Shown one piece after another: positions 38,665-46,962 of a DNA stretch of 64,000 nucleotides. Position numbers and translations under genes: made by a program. The stretch lies in contig JAEDCT010000006.1 of the NCBI GenBank assembly GCA_016294035.1, forward strand, positions 1-64,000, given 5' to 3'. Source of the stretch: Treponema sp. Its GTDB lineage: Bacteria; Spirochaetota; Spirochaetia; Treponematales; Treponemataceae. Each line of letters opens with the position of its first letter. Within the stretch, counting starts at the first letter, position 1. The notes beneath the pieces are model-generated. The model was not told where the DNA came from and searched no databases. It worked only from the letters and a program-made list of their open reading frames with translations.

Positions 38665-39786
38665 ATGATACAGACATATAGTGCGACAATTCGCCGAAAG
38701 GAAATGGAAGCCGTTCTTACCTGCATGGTTGATGAGAAAATCGGACCTGGAGAAATGAACGAAAAGCTTGTTCAGACTGCAAAGGAACTTATTGGTTTTG
38801 ATGGTGCAGTTGCATTCCGCAGTCCGGCCATTGCACTTGAGTATGCATTTAAGGCCCTGGATCTTCCAAAGGAAAGTGGAATTATTCTCAGTGCCCTTGC
38901 TCCCGCATATCAGATTCTCACAATTGAAAAACTTGGTTACAAGCCTTTGGTTGCAGATGTTAACGAAGAAACAGGGCTCATGACATTTGAGGCTGTTGAG
39001 CAGCTTGTCAAGGAAGGCGGCCGTCTCATTATTTTCAATGAATCAATGGGTATATTGCCTGACATTAAGAAATTCCTTGAACTGGGCATTCCTCTTATTG
39101 AGGATGTTTCTCAGTCTGCTTTGTCGTCATATCCCCTGGAACCTCAAGAAGCAGAAGAACTTGCAAAAAAACAGCAGAAAAAAGTTCCTGCACAGGATGG
39201 TGAAACTCCTGCCCAGGAAGAAGAAGTTCTTGGAAAAAGGGCTGGAATGTACGGTGTGTTCTCAATTCTTTCCATGGAAGACAGGGACATAATTACTGCC
39301 GGTGGTGGAGCATTGCTGTTTGCTCCTCAGAGAAAGGAATGGACTGTTTTGAAGCATCTTGCTGAAGAGGCTCCATCCACAGATATTATTCCAGACATGA
39401 ATGCTGCTCTTGCCTATGTTGAGTTTAAGGAATTCAAGAGAAATGAAAAAACTCGAAAGGATTTCTATGCATTGTTTAGTCGTGCAATTATGTCTGGCCG
39501 TCACAAGACATATCTTCGCCCGCAGGGATCACTTTCCACAATCTATACTTTCCCGCTGGTTTTGAATTCAGGCTTCAAGGATGTAAAGGCCTATGCGCAG
39601 AAAAAGGGTGTTGAAGTAAGACCTGCATATGAAAATTCAGTTATTGCAATGAGGCAGGAGGAGTATTCGTCAAAATGCATCTGTGCAAACTCACTTCTTC
39701 TCAGATGTGCCGCATTTCCTCTTTATCCGCGTCTTGGACAAAAGGAAGCTTCTCTTATTGTTAAGATTCTTTGTTCCTTGCCATAA
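38665..39786 (+). CDS. DegT/DnrJ/EryC1-type aminotransferase fold without the catalytic lysine
   Basis: The 373-residue protein starts at ATG 38665 behind AAAAAGGGAAC. It has the fold-type I layout of sugar aminotransferases: GFDGAVAFRSPAIALEYAFK, GIILSALAPAYQILTIEKLG, LIEDVSQSALSS. At residues of about 199-211 the usual F-S-x-x-x-x-K-x-x-T-x-G-E-G-G reads FSILSMEDRDIITAGGG, so the PLP-binding lysine is replaced by an acidic stretch. A Lys/Gln/Glu-rich insert (about 160-190, AEELAKKQQKKVPAQDGETP) lies just before. It is therefore unlikely to transaminate; a regulatory or structural role is possible. Confidence 0.75.
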   Translation: MIQTYSATIRRKEMEAVLTCMVDEKIGPGEMNEKLVQTAKELIGFDGAVAFRSPAIALEYAFKALDLPKESGIILSALAPAYQILTIEKLGYKPLVADVNEETGLMTFEAVEQLVKEGGRLIIFNESMGILPDIKKFLELGIPLIEDVSQSALSSYPLEPQEAEELAKKQQKKVPAQDGETPAQEEEVLGKRAGMYGVFSILSMEDRDIITAGGGALLFAPQRKEWTVLKHLAEEAPSTDIIPDMNAALAYVEFKEFKRNEKTRKDFYALFSRAIMSGRHKTYLRPQGSLSTIYTFPLVLNSGFKDVKAYAQKKGVEVRPAYENSVIAMRQEEYSSKCICANSLLLRCAAFPLYPRLGQKEASLIVKILCSLP

Positions 39787-39804
39787 GGGAGTGTCCTTGT
39801 CAAT

Positions 39805-40659
39805 ATGAAAAGATGCCTAATTGTTGCCAATTCTCTTAAGCCTGAAGCACAGTCAAAAGCCGCTGAGATTTCTGAGTATCTTTCCGGGAAAAGCATAGAA
39901 TGTGATTCCTTTTTTTATAATGGCCGTGATCCGTCTTGTCATGACATGAAAGTTGATTTTTCTCAGTGTGATTTTGTCATAACGCTCGGTGGTGATGGAA
40001 CAGTATTGTATGCATGCAGGAGTTGTGCTCCATTGAATATTCCCGTGTTTCCAGTTAATTTGGGAGAATTTGGTTTTCTTGCTTCTGTTGATCCTGAAAA
40101 CTGGAAAGGTGAACTTGAATCTTTTTTGAATGAATCAGCATTTTTGAGTGACAGGGTTCTTGTTGACTGTGAAGTTGTTCGGGGCGGAAAGACTGTCTTT
40201 ACATGTTCCAGCATGAATGATTGCGTTATTTCATCTACGCCTCATGCAAGACTTGTTAATTTGAGTGTTGCATACAATCATGCACTTCTGGGGCCTTTCA
40301 AGACCAACGGCCTTATAGTTTCAACTCCTACCGGTTCCACTGCTTATTCTGCTGCGGCTGGTGGTCCAATTGTTGAGCCTACCCTGAGGGCTCTTGTTCT
40401 TACTCCGGTAAATTCTTTCAGCCTGTCTGCCAGACCATTGGTTTTTGGTGGTCAGGGTGAAATTGCAATAACAGTTTTGGAAAGTCGCTGTGATTCCATA
40501 GTTTCTTGTGATGGTCAGGTTGACTATCCTCTGGAAAAAGGTGATGTAATAATCATGCGGCTTTCAAATTATTCAGCCAGATTAATTTGTTCTACCCAGG
40601 AAAAATTTTATTCTGCCTTGCAAAGTAAGCTTAACTGGGCTGGAGGTCCTCGTGCTTGA
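39805..40659 (+). CDS. nadK: NAD kinase
   Basis: NadK phosphorylates NAD to NADP. The 284-residue protein has the catalytic GGDGTVLYACR (about 53-63), PVNLGEFGFLASVDPE, the NE/ND-type motif in SMNDCVISSTPHARLV, and the GPFKTNGLIVSTPTGSTAYS loop. Length is typical. It overlaps recN by 8 bases (GTG inside its last codons), so the two are expressed together, as in many bacteria. Confidence 0.95.
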   Translation: MKRCLIVANSLKPEAQSKAAEISEYLSGKSIECDSFFYNGRDPSCHDMKVDFSQCDFVITLGGDGTVLYACRSCAPLNIPVFPVNLGEFGFLASVDPENWKGELESFLNESAFLSDRVLVDCEVVRGGKTVFTCSSMNDCVISSTPHARLVNLSVAYNHALLGPFKTNGLIVSTPTGSTAYSAAAGGPIVEPTLRALVLTPVNSFSLSARPLVFGGQGEIAITVLESRCDSIVSCDGQVDYPLEKGDVIIMRLSNYSARLICSTQEKFYSALQSKLNWAGGPRA

Positions 40660-42349
40660 AGAACTTGACATAAAGAATTTTGCCCTTATTGATAATGCAC
40701 ATGTTGAATTTTCCCGTGGGTTTACCGTGCTTAGCGGTGAGACTGGTGCAGGTAAATCCATTCTCATTGGAAGTCTTGCATTCCTTCTTGGTGGAAAAGC
40801 TTTTGCCCACCAGATCAGGACCGGGTGTCATGAAGCTCAGGTTTCAGGAACTTTTCTTCTTGAGTCAAAGGAAGCATTTGCATGGCTTGATGAGCATGGA
40901 ATTGAAAGTGAGAATGACAGGGTTTTGATCAGGCGTCTGATTAAGGACACGGGCAAGTCTTCGGCCTGGATTTCTGGCATTCCTGTTACAAAAAATGACC
41001 TTGCGTCTTTTGCTGATTATCTGGTTGATATTCATGGCCAGCACGAGCAGCAGTCACTCATGAAAGTGCAGGATCACAGAAGATATCTTGATATTCATGC
41101 AGGAATTGTAGATGAGGTTGCTCAGTTTACGAGCCTCTATAATGAACTGGTAGAAAAAAGAAGAGTGCTTGAATCCCTCAACACCAATGAAGCAGACCGG
41201 AAAAACAGAATAGAAATGCTTTCTTTTGCTGTTGATGAAATTACCAATGCAAAGTTGAAGCCGGGGGAAGATGAGGAACTTGAAGCAGAAGAGAATCGTC
41301 TTTCATCATTTGAAAAGCTTTATGCTCAGGTTGAAGAAATCAATTCTTTGTTTGACGGGGAATCTGGTGGTGTCCTTTCTTTGTTGAAAAAACTTGAGGG
41401 ATCGGCTTCCCGTGCGTCAGATATGGACAAGCACCTTGAGTCTTTGTCTGAAAGGCTTCAGTCTTCATTCTATGAAATTGATGACATTTCAAAGGAATTC
41501 CGTCACTATGCATCATCACTTGTTTTTGATCCGGAAAGACTTTCCCAGGTGCAGGAACGCCTGGAATTAATATATAAGTTCAAGAAAAAATATGCCAACG
41601 GAATCAATTCCACGGTTCAGGATGTTCTTGATTATTGTGACAAGGCTCAGAATGAACTTGAAAGCCTGTCAGAATCATTCCAGGATAAGGGTGATCTTGA
41701 AAGAATTGTTAAGGAACTTGAAAAGAAGGCATTTGTTTTTGCGAAACAGATTTCAGCAAAGAGAACAGAACATTCAAAGAAAATGTCAGGTGAAGTTGAG
41801 GCGATTCTTTCAAAACTTGGCATGAAGGAAACAAGATTCAGTGTAAGCCTCACGGAAAAGGAAGGTGATGAAATCCAGCAAAAACTTGGACCTTATGGAA
41901 TGGACAATGTTGAATTTCTTATCAGTGCAAATCCTGGTTCACCATTGCTGCCTCTTGCCAGAATTGCCTCTGGTGGTGAACTTAGCAGGGTTATGCTTGC
42001 TCTCAAAACCATTCTTTGTCAGGCTGATCTTGCAGGAACTCTTGTATTTGATGAGATTGATACAGGAATCGGTGGTGAGGTTGCAGTAAGTATAGGTGAG
42101 CACATGAAAAAACTTGCGGAAAAAAAACAGATACTATGTATCACACATCTTGCAAGTATTGCAGTTTATGCCCATAATCAAATAAAGATACACAAGGGTG
42201 TTGAGGATAATATCACGGCAACAAACGTCTATGCCGTTGAGGGTGAAGACAGGGTTCGCGAAATTGCCAGAATGCTTTCTGGTGACAGCATCTCTTCTCA
42301 GTCTCTTGAGCACGCAGCTTCCATGCTTGAAAAATTTGGAGGAGAATAA
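40652..42349 (+). CDS. recN: DNA repair protein RecN
   Basis: RecN is an SMC-like ATPase acting on double-strand breaks. The 565-residue protein starts at GTG 40652, 5 bases after GGAGG, within nadK. Walker A is SGETGAGKSILIGSLAFLLG (about 27-46), then a long antiparallel coiled coil (about 155-380). The signature ASGGELSRVMLALKTILCQA, Walker B TLVFDEIDTGIGGEVA and CITHLASIAVYA complete the head. It is complete. The stop shares a base with the next ATG (TAATG). Confidence 0.96.
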   Translation: MLEELDIKNFALIDNAHVEFSRGFTVLSGETGAGKSILIGSLAFLLGGKAFAHQIRTGCHEAQVSGTFLLESKEAFAWLDEHGIESENDRVLIRRLIKDTGKSSAWISGIPVTKNDLASFADYLVDIHGQHEQQSLMKVQDHRRYLDIHAGIVDEVAQFTSLYNELVEKRRVLESLNTNEADRKNRIEMLSFAVDEITNAKLKPGEDEELEAEENRLSSFEKLYAQVEEINSLFDGESGGVLSLLKKLEGSASRASDMDKHLESLSERLQSSFYEIDDISKEFRHYASSLVFDPERLSQVQERLELIYKFKKKYANGINSTVQDVLDYCDKAQNELESLSESFQDKGDLERIVKELEKKAFVFAKQISAKRTEHSKKMSGEVEAILSKLGMKETRFSVSLTEKEGDEIQQKLGPYGMDNVEFLISANPGSPLLPLARIASGGELSRVMLALKTILCQADLAGTLVFDEIDTGIGGEVAVSIGEHMKKLAEKKQILCITHLASIAVYAHNQIKIHKGVEDNITATNVYAVEGEDRVREIARMLSGDSISSQSLEHAASMLEKFGGE

Positions 42350-43146
42350 TGGCCATATCAGATGAAGAACGCAAGGAATTTCAGCTTAGAATCAAGCCTA
42401 TAAAAGAAAAAATTGCTGAACTCATGAAGAAGGAAAAGGAAGACTCAATGAAGGCTAAGTCTGCCGAAAAATATGAGGAAAAGAAAGTTCTTCTTGCCGA
42501 GCAGAATATTTATATTGCAACTCTTCAGATCAGCATTAATACCATTTCTGTGGAGATGCTTGAAACAAAGAACAATGATTCATTAAATGATGCCAGAAAA
42601 TCCATTTATAAGGCGATTATTCATCTGGAGGATCTGGTTACAAATACAGTTGATTGTCCTTTCAGTGAACTTGAGCCAAAGGTTCAGCGCCTTGAAGGTA
42701 TTGGCATTGAGCGAAGACTTCATGTAATCAGAAAGCTGGGACTTGTAATTCAGATTCTGGTTGATGCTTTCGGTGACAATTCAAAATGGAAGGAATCATT
42801 CGTGGAAATGAGAGGTCGTCACGCAGTTGTTTCCAAGAATATGATTGACATGAAACAGGCTTACAAGGATTATTTTGATCATCAGTCAAAGGTTTATGAG
42901 GCTACGGTCAATACAATCAGGCTTATCCGCTCTCTTTTGGACAAGAGTGCAACTGAATACCGTGACCGCTATGAAATTGCATCACATCGACTCGATGACA
43001 TGAGAATGGCTGTTAATCTTTTGATTGCCAACCGTAGAATTGCCATGATTCTCAATGATAAGGATCAGTCTGAGGAAATCAGGAAGAAGGCTCTGGTATG
43101 GAAAACAAAGATGGAAACTGATGCCAAGAAAGGTATTTCAAAATAA
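42349..43146 (+). CDS. Conserved coiled-coil protein of unknown function
   Basis: This 265-residue protein is not a family I can name. It is all-helical and charged, with a coiled coil at about 1-50 (RIKPIKEKIAELMKKEKEDS), a central segment KLGLVIQILVDAFGDNSKWK, and a Lys/Glu-rich end. There is no signal peptide or membrane helix. It is locked into an overlap chain: one base shared with recN and one with the HD gene downstream, so the three are translationally coupled. Probably a spirochaete-specific cytoplasmic protein. Confidence 0.8.
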   Translation: MAISDEERKEFQLRIKPIKEKIAELMKKEKEDSMKAKSAEKYEEKKVLLAEQNIYIATLQISINTISVEMLETKNNDSLNDARKSIYKAIIHLEDLVTNTVDCPFSELEPKVQRLEGIGIERRLHVIRKLGLVIQILVDAFGDNSKWKESFVEMRGRHAVVSKNMIDMKQAYKDYFDHQSKVYEATVNTIRLIRSLLDKSATEYRDRYEIASHRLDDMRMAVNLLIANRRIAMILNDKDQSEEIRKKALVWKTKMETDAKKGISK

Positions 43147-44363
43147 TGAAAAAGGAATTTGCACTCAAGATTTTCGAAGCATTTTCCATCCAGCGGTGGA
43201 ATGATCTGATCAGGCCTTTTGACCTGGTTGAAATGGACAATGATGCTGAAAAAATGGTCATTGCCTATATTATCGGAAAGTATGAGGAAAGCAAGGGAGC
43301 CAGGGTCGATTGGGATTGGATCATTCATGCAAGTCTGTTCAGTCTCCTGCGTAAGATTCAGCTTTGTGACATAAAGAGTCCAATTCAGCGTCTCATTAAG
43401 GATCAGTATCCACAGGAATATATCCGGCTCAACAAATGGGTGTTTTCTCAGTATTCAAATCTTATAGAAGACAATGAGCTTTATTCCAGATTTGGTGATT
43501 TCATGGATTCTCTCAGCGGGAATTGCCTTTTTGACCAGACTTCGGAGCTTACGATGCGAATTTACCGGGCGTCGCACAAATATGCTTCATTCCGTGAACT
43601 GGAAATGCTTAGCGTTGTAAATGAGGTTGAGCGCTATGATGGAATCAAGAAGCAGCTTAACGCGGAGCTTTCTGAATATCTTGACTTGAAGGGTCTCCAG
43701 CTGTTGATGACTAGACAAAAGCCCTTTGAATTTCTCATGAGGGTTGAGCAGCTCAGGTTTCAAACCAGATGGAATCAGACTCCAAGGGTTCCAAAGACTT
43801 CAGTTCTGGGACACTGTTTCTTTGTTGCCATTCTGACTCTTCTTTTCACAAAGGAATGTGGAAAAAAGATAACGGGAAAGAGACTTTACAATGACTATTT
43901 TTCTGCATTGTTTCATGATTTGCCTGAAAGTGTTACCCGGGACATTATTTCACCTGTAAAAACTGCCACTGATGGTCTTCCAGATGTAGTTAAAACTATA
44001 GAAGAAAAGGTTGTTGCTCAGGAACTGGTTCCTCTCATGGAAGAGTTTTATCGCGATGAAATCATGTATTTTACCAGTGATGAATTTTCCAACAGGGTTA
44101 TTGTTGAAGGCTGTTTAGTTAAGGCTGATTTTGATGAAATAAATTCCAGGTATTCTGAAGATGCATATAATGCAATTGATGGAAGGCTTGTCAGGCTGAG
44201 TGATCATTATGCTGCACTCATGGAGGCTGATCTTTCAATCAGGCATGGAATTACAAGTGCTCATCTTGTTTCAGGCCGTGATAACCTTCTTTCGGCCTAT
44301 GCAGACAACCATAATGTCAATGGAATTGATGCTTCCAGTCTGTTTCAGGATTTTGCCGGCTGA
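43146..44363 (+). CDS. HD-domain hydrolase, YfbR-like
   Basis: The 405-residue protein has two parts. The first about 200 residues are helical and unassigned. The second contains an HD phosphohydrolase core: H in VLGHCFFVAIL, HD in ALFHDLPESVTRDIIS and D in KADFDEINSRY, resembling YfbR-type 5'-nucleotidases (here with RDIISP-K-T). Substrate is unknown; nucleotides are the family precedent. It overlaps the preceding gene by one base. The following 160 bases hold the promoter of the sodium pump. Confidence 0.8.
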   Translation: MKKEFALKIFEAFSIQRWNDLIRPFDLVEMDNDAEKMVIAYIIGKYEESKGARVDWDWIIHASLFSLLRKIQLCDIKSPIQRLIKDQYPQEYIRLNKWVFSQYSNLIEDNELYSRFGDFMDSLSGNCLFDQTSELTMRIYRASHKYASFRELEMLSVVNEVERYDGIKKQLNAELSEYLDLKGLQLLMTRQKPFEFLMRVEQLRFQTRWNQTPRVPKTSVLGHCFFVAILTLLFTKECGKKITGKRLYNDYFSALFHDLPESVTRDIISPVKTATDGLPDVVKTIEEKVVAQELVPLMEEFYRDEIMYFTSDEFSNRVIVEGCLVKADFDEINSRYSEDAYNAIDGRLVRLSDHYAALMEADLSIRHGITSAHLVSGRDNLLSAYADNHNVNGIDASSLFQDFAG

Positions 44364-44428
44364 TTTTCAACATATTTGATTTTTTATTGCAATAATCAGT
44401 AATTAATCAAATTTTATTTTCATTAATG

Positions 44429-44457
44429 TTGTATAAAAATCTTATATCAATTATACT
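44429..44457 (+). promoter_or_regulatory. Promoter of oadGAB
   Basis: TTGTAT (44429-44434) and TATACT (44452-44457) have a 17-base spacer. A second TATACT at 44479-44484 has no good -35. The leader before oadG would be about 65 bases. Confidence 0.5.
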
Positions 44458-44527
44458 TTTCGCAAACTTTTAATATGGTATACTAAGGAAAATTGACTTT
44501 TTTTAAGTAGAAGTATATGGAGGATAT

Positions 44528-44782
44528 ATGACAATTTCTGAGATGCTCAGTCAAAGTGGAATTTTGACTTTGCTAGGTATGGGTGTCGTTTTTAGTTTCC
44601 TTATCATCATGATTTTGGCAATGACACTTCTTCACGCAGTTATTCATGCATTGGGTTGGGACAAAGAAGAAAAAAAGGATGCCCCATCTGCTGCCCCAGC
44701 TGTTAGTTCAGCACCCGCCGCTGATAATGGAGCAATTATTGCTGCCATTGCTGCTGCTGTTCATGAAAAAGAATCAAATTAA
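44528..44782 (+). CDS. oadG: Sodium-pump decarboxylase gamma subunit
   Basis: The 84-residue subunit anchors the carboxyltransferase to the membrane beta subunit. One membrane helix (LTLLGMGVVFSFLIIMILAM, about 13-35) is followed by a short Ala/Pro-rich cytoplasmic tail (APSAAPAVSSAPAADNGAII). GGAGG precedes the ATG. It is the first of three genes in the usual gamma-alpha-beta order. Confidence 0.9.
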   Translation: MTISEMLSQSGILTLLGMGVVFSFLIIMILAMTLLHAVIHALGWDKEEKKDAPSAAPAVSSAPAADNGAIIAAIAAAVHEKESN

Positions 44783-44806
44783 TTATAATTGAGAGGATAA
44801 ATTATT

Positions 44807-46882
44807 ATGGCTAAAGTTGGAATTTCAGAACTTGCAATCCGTGACGCACATCAGTCGCTTCACGCAACACGTATGACTACTGCAGATATGCTCCCAATCT
44901 GCGACAAGCTTGACAAAGTAGGATATAAATATATCGAAGGATGGGGTGGAGCAACTTATGACTCATGTATCCGCTTCCTTAACGAAGATCCATGGGAACG
45001 CCTCAGAAAGCTTCATGCAGCTCTTCCTAACAACAAGATCATGATGCTCTTGCGTGCCCAGAATCTTCTTGGTTACAAGCACTACGCAGATGATGTTGTA
45101 GACAAGTTTGTTGAGACTGCTGCAAAGAATGGTATCGGATGTTTCCGTATTTTTGATGCATGTAATGACCCGCGCAACATGGAACGTGCTACAAAGGCTG
45201 CAAAGAAGTCTGGTGTTGATGTTCAGATGGCTATTTCTTATGCCGTTACTCCTTTCCATACAAATGATAAATATGCTGAACTTGCAAAGACTTATGCAGA
45301 ATTCGGTGCAGATTCAATTTGTATCAAGGATATGTCAGGTCTTCTTAAGCCTTACGAAGCTTATGATCTTGTAACAAAGATCAAGAAGGCATGTGACCTT
45401 CCTGTAGAAATCCACTCACACGCAACAACAGGTCTTTCTGTTGCATCTCTCCTCAAGGGAATTGAAGCAGGAGCAGACATTGTTGATACAGCAATTTCTT
45501 CTCTCTCTATGGGTACATCACACTCACCAACAGAAACTGTTGTAGAAATGCTCAAGGGAACAGAATGGGATACAGGACTTGATACAAAGCTTCTCCTTGA
45601 AATTGCAGCTTACTTCCGTGAAGTACGCAAGCACTATTCATCACTTGAATCAGCATTCCTTGGTGCAGATACACGTATTCTTCTTTCTCAGGTTCCAGGC
45701 GGAATGCTTTCTAACCTGGAAAGCCAGCTCAAGCAGATGGGCGCAGGCGACAAAATGGATGCCGTTCTTGAAGAACTTCCAAAAGTACACAAAGATGCAG
45801 GTTATGTTCCACTTGTTACACCAACTTCACAGATTGTTGGTACACAGGCTGTATTCAATGTAATCCAGGGTCGCTACAAGATGATGACTGCTGACTTTGC
45901 TAATCTTGTAACAGGTAAGTTCGGTAAGCTTCCAACTGATGCAAACCCTGATGTTGTTAAGCAGGCACTTGCTCAGAACAAGATGGATGAAGTAATGACA
46001 TGCCGCCCAGCAGACAAGATTGAACCAGAATGGGACAAGATGGTTGAAGAAGCAAAGAAAGCCGGTGGTAACGGAAGCGACGAAGATGTTCTTACATATG
46101 CAATGTTCCCGCAGGTTGCAACAAAGTTCTTCTCTACAAGAGCAAATGGTCCTGTTGATGCAGCCTCAACATTCGCAAAGAAGGAAGCAGCAGCTCCAGC
46201 AGCAAATGCATCTAAGGGCGGAAACTACACAATCACAGTTAACGGTGCTTCTTACAACGTTTCTTCAAACGGCGCAGGTTCAATCACTGTTAATGGAACT
46301 CCATACAATGTAACAGTAGGTGCTGCAGGTTCAGCTCCTGTTGCAGCTGCCCCTGTAGCTTCAGCTCCAGCAGCAGTTGGTGGTGTTGATATTACAGCTC
46401 CAGTTGCAGGAACATTGCTCAAGCAGTGCTTCTCAAACGGAACAAAAGTTACAAAGGGTCAGACAGTAATCATCGTTGAATCAATGAAGATGGAACTTGA
46501 AGTTAAGGCTACAGCAGACGGTACAATCACATATACAGTTGCTCCGGGAACACAGATCAACAACGGTCAGGTTCTTGCTTCTATCGGTGGCGTTGTTCAG
46601 GCAGCTCCAGCACCAGTTGCAGCAGCACCTGCAGCCGCTCCAGCTCCAGCAGCCGCTCCAGTTGCAGGAAACGGAACAAAAGTTGCAGCTCCAGTTGCAG
46701 GCGTATTCCTCCGCACAGCAGTTCCTGAAGGAACATCTGTAAAGAAGGGTGACAATGTTGTAATCCTTGAATCAATGAAGATGGAACTTGAAGTTAAGGC
46801 TCCATGTGACGGTAAGGTTCACTTCCTTGCAAACCAGGGTGATCAGGTTACAAACGGACAGCCAGTTTGCGAAATCGTATAA
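44807..46882 (+). CDS. oadA: Oxaloacetate/methylmalonyl-type decarboxylase alpha subunit with two biotin domains
   Basis: The 691-residue protein joins a carboxyltransferase TIM barrel (1 to about 440; RDAHQSLHATRM, EIHSHATTGLSVASL, YVPLVTPTSQIVGTQAVFNV) to biotin carriers. Unusually there are two biotinyl domains: residues of about 526-592 with biotinyl K561 and about 623-691 with K658, each in ESMKMELEVKA. A repeated YTITVNGASYNVSSNG/SITVNGTPYNVTVG hinge and Ala/Pro linkers separate them. It decarboxylates oxaloacetate (or a related acid) to drive Na+ export by OadB. DNA around both biotin sites is identical for over 30 bases. Confidence 0.93.
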   Translation: MAKVGISELAIRDAHQSLHATRMTTADMLPICDKLDKVGYKYIEGWGGATYDSCIRFLNEDPWERLRKLHAALPNNKIMMLLRAQNLLGYKHYADDVVDKFVETAAKNGIGCFRIFDACNDPRNMERATKAAKKSGVDVQMAISYAVTPFHTNDKYAELAKTYAEFGADSICIKDMSGLLKPYEAYDLVTKIKKACDLPVEIHSHATTGLSVASLLKGIEAGADIVDTAISSLSMGTSHSPTETVVEMLKGTEWDTGLDTKLLLEIAAYFREVRKHYSSLESAFLGADTRILLSQVPGGMLSNLESQLKQMGAGDKMDAVLEELPKVHKDAGYVPLVTPTSQIVGTQAVFNVIQGRYKMMTADFANLVTGKFGKLPTDANPDVVKQALAQNKMDEVMTCRPADKIEPEWDKMVEEAKKAGGNGSDEDVLTYAMFPQVATKFFSTRANGPVDAASTFAKKEAAAPAANASKGGNYTITVNGASYNVSSNGAGSITVNGTPYNVTVGAAGSAPVAAAPVASAPAAVGGVDITAPVAGTLLKQCFSNGTKVTKGQTVIIVESMKMELEVKATADGTITYTVAPGTQINNGQVLASIGGVVQAAPAPVAAAPAAAPAPAAAPVAGNGTKVAAPVAGVFLRTAVPEGTSVKKGDNVVILESMKMELEVKAPCDGKVHFLANQGDQVTNGQPVCEIV

Positions 46883-46909
46883 AAGTATTGCTAAGCAATA
46901 TTTTTATCC

Positions 46910-46935
46910 CGGGTTTTTTCATTTGGGAAAACCCG
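46910..46935 (+). other. Intercistronic hairpin between oadA and oadB
   Basis: CGGGTTTT (46910-46917) pairs with AAAACCCG (46928-46935). It is not followed by a T tract, so it is more likely a processing or stability hairpin than a terminator. A smaller one, TATTGC/GCAATA, lies at 46886-46900 with a few T after it. Confidence 0.45.
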
Positions 46936-46962
46936 TGCAGCTTAATTATTTAGGAAAAAATT

